Positions 42,555 to 52,219 of a DNA stretch of 63,179 bases are shown piece by piece. The stretch is from Chitinophagales bacterium. GTDB taxonomy: Bacteria > Bacteroidota > Bacteroidia > Chitinophagales > Chitinophagaceae. Every line of letters starts with the position of its first letter. Position 1 is the first letter of the stretch. The stretch is taken from positions 1 to 63,179 of the forward strand of contig JAFLBL010000023.1 of assembly GCA_017303855.1 (NCBI GenBank). Reading direction: 5' to 3'. The position numbers and the translations under genes were made by a program. The notes beneath the pieces were generated by a model. It saw nothing but the letters and a program-made list of their open reading frames with translations, made no database searches and had not been told where the DNA came from.

Positions 42555-44867
42555 TCAGTGTACTATAAAAGAACGGGAGAATCGCTGCTCTCCGCCGCTT
42601 ATCTGCAGACTGTAAACTCCCGGAGACATGCTGGCCGGGATGCGGATCATTTCAGCGGCTGCACCACCGGCAAGATTCAGTTGCATAGTCTGCACCTGCA
42701 GGCCGGCACTATTGTAAATCCGCAGTTGGTACAATCCTTTTTTCAGCCCGGTGCCCTGCAGGGTAAATTGGCCATTAATAACCGGGTTTGGGTAAATTTC
42801 CACTGCCGGGTTGCCAGCACGTGTATCCACTTTAACAATCACACTCAGCAGTTTTTTGCCATCGGTTTCAGCGGATTCAATGCGATAAAAATTCACACCG
42901 GGTAACGGAGCAGCATCAAAGAAACGATAGTCTGCACGACCCCCGTCATTCTTTTGTGCTGTTTGTTCATTCAGGTTTACAAAATTTAAACCTGCCGCAC
43001 GTTGTACCGTATAAGCGGCTACATCCGTCTCGGTAAGATTACTCCATTCCACCTGGATGCCACTGCCCTGCTGATAGGCCCGTACATGGGCAAACTTCAC
43101 CGGCAAAGCGGCATTTTCGGTATAAGTGATATCGTCAAAATTGAGCCGGTTTGTCCCGCCATCCGTCTTTACAATCCGGAAACGGACCGTACCAGTAAGG
43201 TTCAGCGTGAAACTTTGTGCAGTAAGCGTGGTGGATGAACTGGTAACATCGGCGCTGCTGTAAGCGGTCCAGGTAAGACCGGCATCAGTTGATGCTTCCA
43301 GTTTCCAGGTACCATTGGCATCGGTGCCATAAACAGCATGCAATACACGAACAATTCCCACCCCGTTAGGCAGATCAAAGTCCATTTCAGCCATACCATT
43401 CCGTATCCTGACGGATTTTGTACCGTTTTTTCGGTCATCAGCAGTAGTACCCAGCAAGGCATCGTTCAATATCCAGCTTCCTGAGCTCAAAATAACGGCT
43501 GCAGTGGCATAAGCGGTTTTTGAGCCGGATTCAAAATCTTCCCAGGGACCTGATATAGTAGTACAGGAAGTTTGTGGTACAGTACCATCTGTTTTATAAT
43601 TGATATTTACACCCGTATTCGTGTACGGGAAAATTTTAATGTAGTAGGTCCGGTTCTGTACCAGACCGGTAATTGTTACAGCCTGCATGGCGGCATCCAC
43701 ATTTACCCTGCCCGCCCCATTGGACTCTGCAATGCCATCTGCAGGAACAGCAATATCCGCATAACTTACGGAACTCCATTTAACCAGGTAACCCGTGGGC
43801 ACAGTACCCGCTGTGGCATCCGCCCAGCTGAGCGGAATGGAAGAGGAACCGGTAGCACCACAGGCAAAAGCAGTGGCATGATTGGTGGGTTCGCCATAGA
43901 ATACCAGTCCGGAAAGGGAAACGGATTGGGACGCCGTGGTACTTACATGGGAAATGGAGCCGGTATTGACACCGGTAACGGCGGAGTTCATACGAACATA
44001 TACAATACCGTTAGCACTACCTGATGAATGGGATATTGACACGTTTGAGCCAAAACCGGTTCCGGATGTGGAGGACACTTCAAATCCGGCCGGAGCGGTA
44101 ACTGTAATATTCGCAGTAAGATTGCTTCCTGTAACTGTATAGTTTTGTTCCGCTGAAGCCACATTGGCCAGGGCGGTAAATCCGGTAAGTGTGCCGGGTA
44201 CAACTGAAATTGTAGGGTTGGCACTGCTGGCCACTCCGGAAAAAACCACATTATCCACGCCGAATGATCCGCCACTGGCTTCCGCATTGTACCCATATAT
44301 CCGGAATGTAACGGCAGTGGTAATATTATCAAAACCGGCTCCCAGGGTGATAGTACTGCCGTTGTTAGCGGAAGTTGACGCATCAGTAACCTGGAAAACA
44401 TCGGTAGCCACTACTGATAAATTAGCATTGGCCGGATTGATACTGGCGGGCAGATTGGCAGTGTAACCATCCAGACTGGAGCGTACCGCATATTGCCGTA
44501 TACCTGTACCGGAACGTTGCATGGTGAATACAATGGTATTCAGATCGAGTGAATAACCTGCAGCCGGAGTTAAGGTAACTGAGAAATACTGCGTAGCTGA
44601 TAAAGAACCGGTAAATACATCACTGCCGTTGGTAGCGCCAAGCGGCCATCCGGTAAATGAGAACCGACCGGCGGCATTCGGATTTACAGATACACCCGCT
44701 GATGAGAAAGATCCGAAAGTAAGTCCGGTGGCTACAGGTACCGGTGTAGGATCAGTGGTCCCGGATAAAGTGGTAACACTGCTGAAATCATACGTGCCTG
44801 TAAATGCCTGTCCGGAAACAACAGACATTAAACAAGACAGTACTAACGACATGTAAATACGTTTCAT
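42555..44867 (-). CDS. Secreted T9SS type A sorting domain protein
   Basis: A 770-residue secreted protein. The ATG at 44867 (MKRIYMSL) gives a proper signal peptide ending near VVSGQ; an in-frame start 18 codons upstream does not. Residues about 20-210 form a beta-sandwich of the PEP/choice-of-anchor type, then comes a block with Ig-like/Fn3-like strands (VTAPAGFEVSS..., RTYYIKIFPYTN), and near 480-600 a carbohydrate-binding-like sandwich. The end has the type A sorting signal (IYPNPVINGQFTL ... GVYSLQISGG). No catalytic motif is seen, so it is probably an adhesin or surface structural protein. Confidence 0.85.
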   Translation of the reverse strand: MKRIYMSLVLSCLMSVVSGQAFTGTYDFSSVTTLSGTTDPTPVPVATGLTFGSFSSAGVSVNPNAAGRFSFTGWPLGATNGSDVFTGSLSATQYFSVTLTPAAGYSLDLNTIVFTMQRSGTGIRQYAVRSSLDGYTANLPASINPANANLSVVATDVFQVTDASTSANNGSTITLGAGFDNITTAVTFRIYGYNAEASGGSFGVDNVVFSGVASSANPTISVVPGTLTGFTALANVASAEQNYTVTGSNLTANITVTAPAGFEVSSTSGTGFGSNVSISHSSGSANGIVYVRMNSAVTGVNTGSISHVSTTASQSVSLSGLVFYGEPTNHATAFACGATGSSSIPLSWADATAGTVPTGYLVKWSSVSYADIAVPADGIAESNGAGRVNVDAAMQAVTITGLVQNRTYYIKIFPYTNTGVNINYKTDGTVPQTSCTTISGPWEDFESGSKTAYATAAVILSSGSWILNDALLGTTADDRKNGTKSVRIRNGMAEMDFDLPNGVGIVRVLHAVYGTDANGTWKLEASTDAGLTWTAYSSADVTSSSTTLTAQSFTLNLTGTVRFRIVKTDGGTNRLNFDDITYTENAALPVKFAHVRAYQQGSGIQVEWSNLTETDVAAYTVQRAAGLNFVNLNEQTAQKNDGGRADYRFFDAAPLPGVNFYRIESAETDGKKLLSVIVKVDTRAGNPAVEIYPNPVINGQFTLQGTGLKKGLYQLRIYNSAGLQVQTMQLNLAGGAAAEMIRIPASMSPGVYSLQISGGEQRFSRSFIVH

Positions 44868-45278
44868 AACAAAACAAGTTTTGGTTATACAATAAAATCC
44901 GGTTCTGCAGGAGGATATCAATCTTTGAAGCAGTAAAATGGAGCGCTAAAATAATCCGGCCCTCTGATCTGCACGGCGAAACCGTGTTATGAAATCATGA
45001 AGTAAACGTAATTAAGAAAGGCTGCCTTATCTGTTTGTTTTAAAAGGGTGCGGGATGCAAACTGCCGGCTGGCAGTGCTCCCGAAAATATTTCCTTTTAG
45101 CATACATACCACATCAGTACCCGATGAGTTATTCACAAAATCAGAACCTGGCGTGTTAATTAACTAAATACAAAAACTGAATCTAAGCATCTGCATTATT
45201 CGTTCCTGCCTGCTACACAAAAAAAGAAAGAAAGCGAAAAGAAGCCATGGGAAAAAAGACAGGGATGTCCGTTATTTT
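44868..45278. other. 411 bp gap without a recognisable gene
   Basis: It holds the promoter side of the T9SS gene on the left and the 3' side of the small membrane protein gene on the right. I see no tRNA, clear hairpin with T-run, or convincing short ORF. A 63-codon minus-strand frame at 45196-45387 overlaps the membrane protein gene out of frame and is not credible. Confidence 0.6.
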
Positions 45279-45677
45279 TCAGGAGCGGTTGTCGTTTTTT
45301 ATTTTTATATCGGGTGAAAAAGCGGAGACCAGCATCAGCAGCGTGGCAAAAATCATCAGGTAAAAACCGGTCTCCCGTACCGGGCATTCACCTCCTTTAC
45401 AGGTACCGATGACCAGAAAATTGCGCAGGGTCCAGGCCGCTATCAGTGCGACAAATAAAAGGTTGAACCGTTTGGCCCAGAGACGGGGCACGATAGTAAA
45501 CACAATAAAAAAAACCAGTAACACAAAATGCACATAGGAAGGTTTGCCGTAATTGGTGCCAGCCGCATCTACTCCGGAAATCACCAGGTTCTTAGAGGCG
45601 ATGGTAACCCAGGGCATAAAAGCTGAAACGATAAGCAGCAGGGCTCCGGCCAGCCCGATCCATTTTGAGTACTTCAT
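45279..45677 (-). CDS. Small four-helix membrane protein, function unknown
   Basis: A 132-residue protein with four predicted membrane helices (starting KWIGLAGALLLIVSAFMPW, then YVHFVLLVFFIVFTIV, LLFVALIAAWTLRNFLV and GFYLMIFATLLMLVSAF). The ATG at 45677 puts the first helix at the N-terminus; the in-frame start at 45746 adds 23 residues and would overlap the SDR gene. Two cysteines (GTCKGGECP) lie in the last outer loop. I do not recognise the family. It is 58 bp behind the SDR gene on the same strand. Confidence 0.7.
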   Translation of the reverse strand: MKYSKWIGLAGALLLIVSAFMPWVTIASKNLVISGVDAAGTNYGKPSYVHFVLLVFFIVFTIVPRLWAKRFNLLFVALIAAWTLRNFLVIGTCKGGECPVRETGFYLMIFATLLMLVSAFSPDIKIKNDNRS

Positions 45678-45735
45678 ATTGCGCTTTAAGAGGCCGCAAG
45701 ATAGTAAATCAGGCAATACGCCTGAGAAGCTAAAA

Positions 45736-46389
45736 TCAGCAAACAACCACCGAAGGATATTGCTGGGGATTTGCCTGTACTTCCTGTATCAGGCGGGCAA
45801 TTGATCCGGGAGTTTGCCAGCTGCTGAAATCGGCCTCCGGCATGGCCGCCCGGTTCTGCGGGGTATCGATTATATGCGGCACCACAACAAATACTTTAAC
45901 CGCTGTGCCCACTGCTTCTGCATTCATGATCTCAGCAAGCCGGAACAACAATGATTTGGCCAGCCCGTACGCCAGTACCTCCGCACTTTTATCTGCCTGC
46001 ATACCCGCTTCAGCTCCAATAAAAAACAACATACCTCTCCCCTGTTTCATGAATTGAAGGAAAACCGGGCGGGCAACCGTATAGGCTGTATCAAAATTTA
46101 ATTGCACCTGCCTGTTTAGCATCTCCAGTGTAGTGTCTGCAATACGCCCCATGGCAAATCCCCCTACAGTGAGCACCGCACTGTCTATTGTACCGCAACT
46201 GTCAATTACCTGGCTTACCCAGGCATTGGCATCCGCTTCCTGCGTAAGATTTATTAGCTGACCGGTATAACCAGGCAATGTTACGGCCGGATTACCAGTA
46301 CCAAAAACCCTGTCTCCTGCCGCACTATATTGTGCCGCAAGTGACTGCCCCAGATTTCCGGAAGCACCAGTGATGAGGATGGTCTGCAT
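45736..46389 (-). CDS. Short-chain dehydrogenase/reductase family protein
   Basis: A 217-residue Rossmann protein. The cofactor loop TGASGNLG is at residues 7-14 and the YxxxK pair appears in LAYGLAKSLL. A catalytic serine region (LFFIGAEAGM) has Ala/Glu where many SDRs have Ser, so activity may be unusual. The ATG at 46389 fits the family start (MQTILITG). Substrate unknown. Likely cotranscribed with the downstream small membrane protein. Confidence 0.82.
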   Translation of the reverse strand: MQTILITGASGNLGQSLAAQYSAAGDRVFGTGNPAVTLPGYTGQLINLTQEADANAWVSQVIDSCGTIDSAVLTVGGFAMGRIADTTLEMLNRQVQLNFDTAYTVARPVFLQFMKQGRGMLFFIGAEAGMQADKSAEVLAYGLAKSLLFRLAEIMNAEAVGTAVKVFVVVPHIIDTPQNRAAMPEADFSSWQTPGSIARLIQEVQANPQQYPSVVVC

Positions 46390-46477
46390 AGCTGTTGTTT
46401 TTACGAATGTAAATAACATCAGACAGCCAAAATCCTATGGAGTCCGATAATGTTTGTATTTTACCTTACCGGTCTGT

Positions 46478-48481
46478 ATGAATAAATATCTGTTTATACC
46501 TGTTCTGCTTTTACTAACAGTCCTTCGGCTGCCTGCACAAGTGGAATGTACTCTTCCCGGTCAGACCCCCATTACTGCAATGATGGTCTGCGGGGAACAA
46601 CCTTTTACCATTAATACACCAGCCTATTGCGGTACAACTGCAGTGCCGGTACCCTGTCAGAACGGCGGTACCTATCTGAACACTAATCCTAACTTTTTCC
46701 GGATGTTATGCTTTTCAGCCGGTACACTGGGATTTGTAATTACACCGGATGTACTCTCTGCAAATTATGACTGGCAGCTCTTTGATATCACCAACAGGAA
46801 TCCTTATGATATTTTTACCACCCCCTCCATGTTTGTAGCCTGTAACTGGTCAACTGCTCCAGGTGAAACCGGTGCTTCGCCGGATGGGATTGACACCATC
46901 GTATGTGCTGTTGCCGGGGAGCCTCCATTCAGCCGTATGCCACAACTACAGCAGGGTCACACTTACCTCTTAATGGTGCTGAACCAAAGCAGCTCGGGCG
47001 GAAATTATCAGCTGTTGATGACTGGGGGTACTGCCAGTATCAGTGACGGGTTTGACCCAAGAATTGAATCTGCTTCCGCCAGTTGTGATGGTACTGGAAT
47101 AATGATCAGTCTCAACAAAAAAGTACTTTGTAACAGTGTGGCGGCCGATGGATCCGATTTCAGGCTGAACAACAGTGCAATAATAAGTAGTGCTTCGCCG
47201 GTGAACTGTACTTCTTTATTTGGCACAGACACCATATATCTGACCCTGGCACAGCCTCTGACAATGGGGCTCTACAGCCTGCAAACGGTAATCGGAACTG
47301 ACGGCAATAGCCTGTTGGATGTGTGCACCCGTTCCATACCGGCCGGTCAAAGCATTCCTGTTACAGTTAACAACACCTCTGCCGCCAGTCTGCAGGGTGG
47401 CCGTTACAATGCCTGTTCCCCGCGCAGTATTGATCTGCAGTTTTCAAAAAATATTCGTTGCGCATCTCTCCGGCCGGATGGAGGAGGATTTACAATCAAT
47501 GGAATGTCTCCCGTGCAGATCAGCCGGGCGGAAGGACTCAATTGTTCACCCCAGGGGCTGACCAACCGTGTGCGTTTGTATTTTCAAACACCGGTTACAG
47601 GTCCCGGCAATTATACTATCTCATTAACCGCCGGACATCAGCTCATGGATGAATGTGGCTTGCCTGTTATAAACGGAATCATCCCTTATGAGCTGACCGT
47701 TGCATATAAACCGTCAGCAGATTTTAGTTTTACACAACAACCGGGTTGCAAAGAATTCCCTGTACAATTTAATCATGCCGGAGGTAATTATCTGAACAGC
47801 TGGCAATGGGATTTTGGCAGTGCGGGGATCAGCCATGAGCAAAATCCTGTCCGGGTGTTTACCACCCCGGGTAATCAAACTGTACAACTGGTAGTGATGA
47901 CCGATGGCTGTACGGATACGGTTCGGAAAACGCTTCAATTTCCGGTACCAATAAAAGCGGAATTCGAAACTGAGCCGATGATCTGCCCCGGTGACAGTCT
48001 CCGGCTGATAAATAAAAGTACAGGTGATATCAGCGGATGGCAGTGGGATTTCGGAAACGGCCTGACAAGTAATTTACCAACCCCGCGATATATTCAATTC
48101 TCACCCGTTAACCGGGAAACAGTTTACCCGGTCAGGCTCGTTGTGAATAATACAATAAATTGTTCTGATACGGCCTTGAAATTGGTTCGGCTGCTCAGTA
48201 GCTGCCTGCTTTCGGTGCCAACAGCCTTTACTCCTAATGGCGATGGCTTAAATGACTTTCTCTTTCCCCTGAACGCAGAGAGAACGACAAGTTTATACTT
48301 TGCCGTATTCAACCGGTCGGGACTACAGGTTTATCAGACCCGGGATCCCGATGGTAAATGGGATGGACGGCTAAATGGCCGCCTGCAGGATGCAGGTATT
48401 TATGTCTGGCTTTTAAATTACCGCTTGCCCGGCAGCCTGGAGAATAATGTAATTAAAGGCACTTCTTTACTGATCCGCTAG
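46478..48481 (+). CDS. Secreted PKD domain protein with gliding motility-associated C-terminus (T9SS type B)
   Basis: A 667-residue secreted protein. The ATG at 46478 (MNKYLFIP) starts a signal peptide ending near RLPAQ. The first part (about 20-200) is a pre-PKD region with many cysteines, followed by Ig-like strands and two PKD-type domains (SWQWDFGSAG and GWQWDFGNGL). The C-terminus VPTAFTPNGDGLNDFL ... GIYVWLLNY is the CHU_C/type B sorting domain. Probably a surface protein or adhesin. The last 15 bp overlap the end of the permease gene on the other strand. Confidence 0.88.
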   Translation: MNKYLFIPVLLLLTVLRLPAQVECTLPGQTPITAMMVCGEQPFTINTPAYCGTTAVPVPCQNGGTYLNTNPNFFRMLCFSAGTLGFVITPDVLSANYDWQLFDITNRNPYDIFTTPSMFVACNWSTAPGETGASPDGIDTIVCAVAGEPPFSRMPQLQQGHTYLLMVLNQSSSGGNYQLLMTGGTASISDGFDPRIESASASCDGTGIMISLNKKVLCNSVAADGSDFRLNNSAIISSASPVNCTSLFGTDTIYLTLAQPLTMGLYSLQTVIGTDGNSLLDVCTRSIPAGQSIPVTVNNTSAASLQGGRYNACSPRSIDLQFSKNIRCASLRPDGGGFTINGMSPVQISRAEGLNCSPQGLTNRVRLYFQTPVTGPGNYTISLTAGHQLMDECGLPVINGIIPYELTVAYKPSADFSFTQQPGCKEFPVQFNHAGGNYLNSWQWDFGSAGISHEQNPVRVFTTPGNQTVQLVVMTDGCTDTVRKTLQFPVPIKAEFETEPMICPGDSLRLINKSTGDISGWQWDFGNGLTSNLPTPRYIQFSPVNRETVYPVRLVVNNTINCSDTALKLVRLLSSCLLSVPTAFTPNGDGLNDFLFPLNAERTTSLYFAVFNRSGLQVYQTRDPDGKWDGRLNGRLQDAGIYVWLLNYRLPGSLENNVIKGTSLLIR

Positions 48482-49933
48482 CGGTTTCTTATTGTACTTC
48501 TTTTTGTAATAAAAAAACAACGGGATACCCATCCCTGTTATGATCAGCCCGAGTACCGAATTAATCACCGGTTGCCGGTTGGCGAGATAATTACTGATAT
48601 CATTGTACACGGTAGTAACCAGGTAGAACCCGGAAAAAACAATAAAGATCAGGGTGATATACGGATGGCCCCATATTTTATAGGGCCGTTCGGCCAATGG
48701 CATTTTTTTCCGTAACATAAATATGCCCATCGCCCCGAGGCCGTACGCAATCCAGGTGATAAAAACAAACATATCGGCCAGCATGTCAAACGAACCGGTT
48801 AAAATAAACATACAGGTCCAGGCACCATGCAGCCAGAGCGCATTACCCGGTGTCTGAAAACGTGGATGATCTTTTCCTGACCAGGCACTGAATACCTTGT
48901 CCCTTCCCATCGCGTAGGTGATCCGGGCTGTTGCCATCACATTGCCGTTAATCGCTCCAAACGTACAGATCACGATCATTACCGCTACAATGGCTTCACT
49001 GGTCTGCCCCAGGGCCACACCCATTGCATCCGCGGCTACAAGCGGAGAAGTGGCAACCTTATCCAACGGCAACACATATAGATAGGCCTGATTTACGAGC
49101 ACGTAGACCAGTATGCAGATCAGCACACCCAGCCACAGACTCCGGGGAATATTTTTCTGTGGATTCTTTATTTCACCGGCCATTGACGTGATATTGATCC
49201 ATCCGTCATACGCGAAAAAGGCACCCGTCATTGCGGTAATGATCCCGCTTAATAAGCCGTTGCCGGATGCAGCCGTTCCGGCTGTTGTAAAATTGGCCAG
49301 TGACCCTTTCCCGGAAAAGAATATGCCGAATATCAAGGCCGCAATGACGGCGATTTTCAGTACCGTGGATAATACCTGGAACTGACTGCCAGCCTTTACA
49401 CTTAAATAATTCAGTGCGGTCAGTCCCGTTACCAACAGGATGGCCAGCGATTTCACCCCTATATCCTTTAGCGGGTACAGGTCACCGATAAAAGGTATAT
49501 GCCAGACATACCTGTTCACCACCGCTTCGCTGAAATGTGGCAAATGAAGAAAATAATCCGCATAATAGGCACATACAAATGCGATGGCGGCTACCGCCGC
49601 CGTATTGATCACGGCAAAAGCGGCCCAGCCATAGAGATACGCTACAAAGTCGCCAAAACACTTGCGGAAGAAAACATAAATACCGCCGGTTTCCGGCATC
49701 ATGGCACCCAGTTCGGCATATACAAGCGCGCCAAATAGTGAGAACAGTCCGGCAATCACCCATACCAACGTCAGCCATACCGGCGAGCCAAGCTGGGCAG
49801 CCATACTGGAGGGTTTCATAAAAACACCGGAGCCGATAATGCTTCCCGTTATGATGGAAGTGGCAGACCAGAAACCCAGTTTCTTTGCTAATGCGGCGGA
49901 TGACATATAAGTGAGAAAGATAAGCACTTGCAT
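48467..49933 (-). CDS. APC family amino acid permease
   Basis: A 488-residue permease with about 12 helices. The first helix has the family motif SIITGSIIGSGVFMKPS, and TGGIYVFFRKCFGDFVAYLYGW follows in helix 3. It belongs to the L-type amino acid transporter-like APC branch, with amino acid or polyamine substrates. Two starts are possible: 49933 or the ATG at 49906 (MSSAALAKK), which suits the family better; I keep the longer frame. It overlaps the T9SS type B gene end by 15 bp. Confidence 0.9.
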   Translation of the reverse strand: MQVLIFLTYMSSAALAKKLGFWSATSIITGSIIGSGVFMKPSSMAAQLGSPVWLTLVWVIAGLFSLFGALVYAELGAMMPETGGIYVFFRKCFGDFVAYLYGWAAFAVINTAAVAAIAFVCAYYADYFLHLPHFSEAVVNRYVWHIPFIGDLYPLKDIGVKSLAILLVTGLTALNYLSVKAGSQFQVLSTVLKIAVIAALIFGIFFSGKGSLANFTTAGTAASGNGLLSGIITAMTGAFFAYDGWINITSMAGEIKNPQKNIPRSLWLGVLICILVYVLVNQAYLYVLPLDKVATSPLVAADAMGVALGQTSEAIVAVMIVICTFGAINGNVMATARITYAMGRDKVFSAWSGKDHPRFQTPGNALWLHGAWTCMFILTGSFDMLADMFVFITWIAYGLGAMGIFMLRKKMPLAERPYKIWGHPYITLIFIVFSGFYLVTTVYNDISNYLANRQPVINSVLGLIITGMGIPLFFYYKKKYNKKPLADQ

Positions 49934-50026
49934 TTAAATACCACGCATATAGTCTTCAATTCATGTGATCAATTTTAACAAGGCGCTATCGGTTAAATGC
50001 TTAATTTTCCGGAAAACCCCAAAACC

Positions 50027-51973
50027 ATGCAGTCTAAATCATATCTGATCCTGCTCCTGCTGATCAGCAGCCTTGGCAGTTTTGCCCAGCAAAATTTCAG
50101 TTACAGTCCCGAAAATCCCAAACCGGGAGACGCCGTTACCATAACCTACAAAACCGCTGGTGATATTGCCAATACGATACTGCCGCTGGAAGCCGTCGTA
50201 TACCAGACGGGAATGCCGGCCGGACAGGAAGGAGAAATGGCTTTTAAACAAAAAGCGGACGATCTGGCTTTTGTAAAAAAAGGAGATACCTATACGGCCA
50301 GTTTCACCGTGGCTCCCTTTGCCAGTTTTATCTATTTCAGTTTTTCCGCGGATAAGAAGTTTGACAACAATTTCAACAACGGCTATTTCATTCTGTTAAA
50401 TGACGGCGACAAACCGGCCCCAAACGGCTATTACGGTAAATGCATGTATTACCAGTACCTGGGCAGCCAGGCCGGTGTGGAGCGGAACAATGAGAAAGCG
50501 CTGGAGGCCATAGAGCAGGAAATCAAAACGTATCCCGCCGCGAAGAAAACATTCCTGCTGAGTTATTTGCGTTTACTCAATGCCGTTAAAAAAGACGCCG
50601 CCGGACCGCTTGTACAAAAAGAAATAGAAGCCCAGTTAAAAACCGGTTTGAAAGAAGAAACCGATTACGACAATATTGCCGGTATGTATTCCCTTGTCAA
50701 ACTGCCGGAACAGGCCAAACTGATCACCGGGTTGAAAAAAGAAAAATTTCCCGCAGGTAAGTGGATTATCAACGAAAAGATGCAGGCCTATTACGGGGAG
50801 AAAGACATGAAGAAAAAGGAAGATATGCTGGCTGAAATCGAACGTAATGCGGAATCGGATCCGGTATGGTCGAATGTCAAAAAAAATCTCTCCTTCTATA
50901 AAGGACTCCTGGTGAGTACCTATATTAAAAACAAAGCCTGGGATAAATTAAAAACATTTACCGCCACCCTTACCGATAAAACGGCGTTAGCGGAAACCTA
51001 CAATTCCGTGGCCTGGGATATGCAGAAAGACAGTACGGAACTGGAACGTGCGGAAGAAATGTCCCGCTTTGCCACCGAATTTACCCGTCAGCAATGGCAA
51101 AAGCCGACAGAAACAAGGCCGGAAGGCATGACCGAAAAACAATGGAAACAAAACAATGAACGCACTTATGCGCAATATGCGGACACTTACGGCATGGTGC
51201 TGTACCGCCTGGGACAATACAAGAAAGGGTTGCCCTTTGCCAAAGACGCTGCCATTGTGATCAACAAGGGAAAAGATGCCGAACTGAATAACACCTACGC
51301 AATGCTGGCTGAAAAAGCGCTGCCCGCTAAAAAACTGAAACCGGAACTGGAGCAGTTTGTAAAAGACGGCAAGTCAACCGGTGAAATAAAAAACATACTT
51401 AAACGGCTGTATGCCGGCAGTAATAAATCCGAAGACGGATTCGATAACTATATCACCGCCCTGCAGGAAGAAAGCCGGATTAAAATGCTGGAAGAGTTAC
51501 GCAAATCCATGCTGAATGAAAAGAGTCCGTCCTTTGCCCTTGTAAACCTGGAAGGAAAGAAAGTGGACATCACTGAACTGAAAGGCAAAGTAGTAGTCGT
51601 GGATTTCTGGGCCACCTGGTGTGGCCCCTGTAAAGCCAGTTTCCCGGGCATGCAGAAAATGGTAACAAAATATATGAATAACCCGGATGTGAAATTCGTA
51701 TTTGTGGATACATGGGAAAACGTGGAGGACAAAAAGAAGAATGCGCAGGATTTTATCAGCAGCAATAAGTATACGTTTGATGTATTGATGGATAATGACA
51801 ATAAAGTGGTGGAACAGTTTAAAGTGGAGGGCATCCCCACCAAATTTGTGATCGACAAAAACGGGGTGATCCGTTTCAAGTCGGTCGGCTTCAGTGGCAG
51901 TGATGATAAACTGATGCAGGAACTCACCGCCATGATTGATATGGCTGCTGAACCGGGGACAAAATCGTTTTGA
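50027..51973 (+). CDS. TlpA-like thioredoxin domain protein with large N-terminal region
   Basis: A 648-residue exported protein. The ATG at 50027 starts a signal peptide ending near GSFAQ. Residues about 20-130 form an Ig-like sandwich (NFSYSPENPKPGDAVTITYK), 150-480 are helical and partly TPR-like, and about 510-640 is a thioredoxin/AhpC-TSA fold with DFWATWCGPCKASFPG (redox pair C532/C535). Proteins of this plan are frequent in Bacteroidota; a role in periplasmic thiol redox or disulfide reduction is likely. The helical part may recruit a substrate. Confidence 0.88.
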   Translation: MQSKSYLILLLLISSLGSFAQQNFSYSPENPKPGDAVTITYKTAGDIANTILPLEAVVYQTGMPAGQEGEMAFKQKADDLAFVKKGDTYTASFTVAPFASFIYFSFSADKKFDNNFNNGYFILLNDGDKPAPNGYYGKCMYYQYLGSQAGVERNNEKALEAIEQEIKTYPAAKKTFLLSYLRLLNAVKKDAAGPLVQKEIEAQLKTGLKEETDYDNIAGMYSLVKLPEQAKLITGLKKEKFPAGKWIINEKMQAYYGEKDMKKKEDMLAEIERNAESDPVWSNVKKNLSFYKGLLVSTYIKNKAWDKLKTFTATLTDKTALAETYNSVAWDMQKDSTELERAEEMSRFATEFTRQQWQKPTETRPEGMTEKQWKQNNERTYAQYADTYGMVLYRLGQYKKGLPFAKDAAIVINKGKDAELNNTYAMLAEKALPAKKLKPELEQFVKDGKSTGEIKNILKRLYAGSNKSEDGFDNYITALQEESRIKMLEELRKSMLNEKSPSFALVNLEGKKVDITELKGKVVVVDFWATWCGPCKASFPGMQKMVTKYMNNPDVKFVFVDTWENVEDKKKNAQDFISSNKYTFDVLMDNDNKVVEQFKVEGIPTKFVIDKNGVIRFKSVGFSGSDDKLMQELTAMIDMAAEPGTKSF

Positions 51974-51995
51974 CGATAATACAGGTGCCTGGATA

Positions 51996-52219
51996 GATGT
52001 GAGATGTGAGTTGTGAGATGTCAGTAGCGACGTTTCAATCGAAGCGTCGTACTTCGTACCTCATACCTCGTACTTATTCAGTTGTCAGTTGTGGGATGTG
52101 AGTTGTCAGTAGCAAGGTTTCAATAGGAGCGCCGTACTTCGTACCTCGTACTTCGTACTTTATTCAATGCTCACTGTTAAATTGAACCGACTACTAACTA
52201 CTATCTGCTAACTGCTAAC
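51996..52219. repeat. Family B repeat, two tandem copies with three arm types
   Basis: Two diverged direct copies, with GTTTCAAT at 52032-52039 and 52117-52124 (period 85), each carry a GTTGTGAGATGTCAG arm, a short core and a CGTACTTCGTACCTCGTACTT arm. A third arm at 52188-52219 repeats CTAACTACTATCTGCTAACTGC. The ABC-F stop codon (complement of CTA at 52215-52217) lies within this last arm. Confidence 0.8.

Noticed and set aside
45196..45387. A 63-codon minus-strand frame before the small membrane protein gene end
   Set aside because: Overlaps that gene in another frame, Phe/Lys-rich low complexity, no start context.
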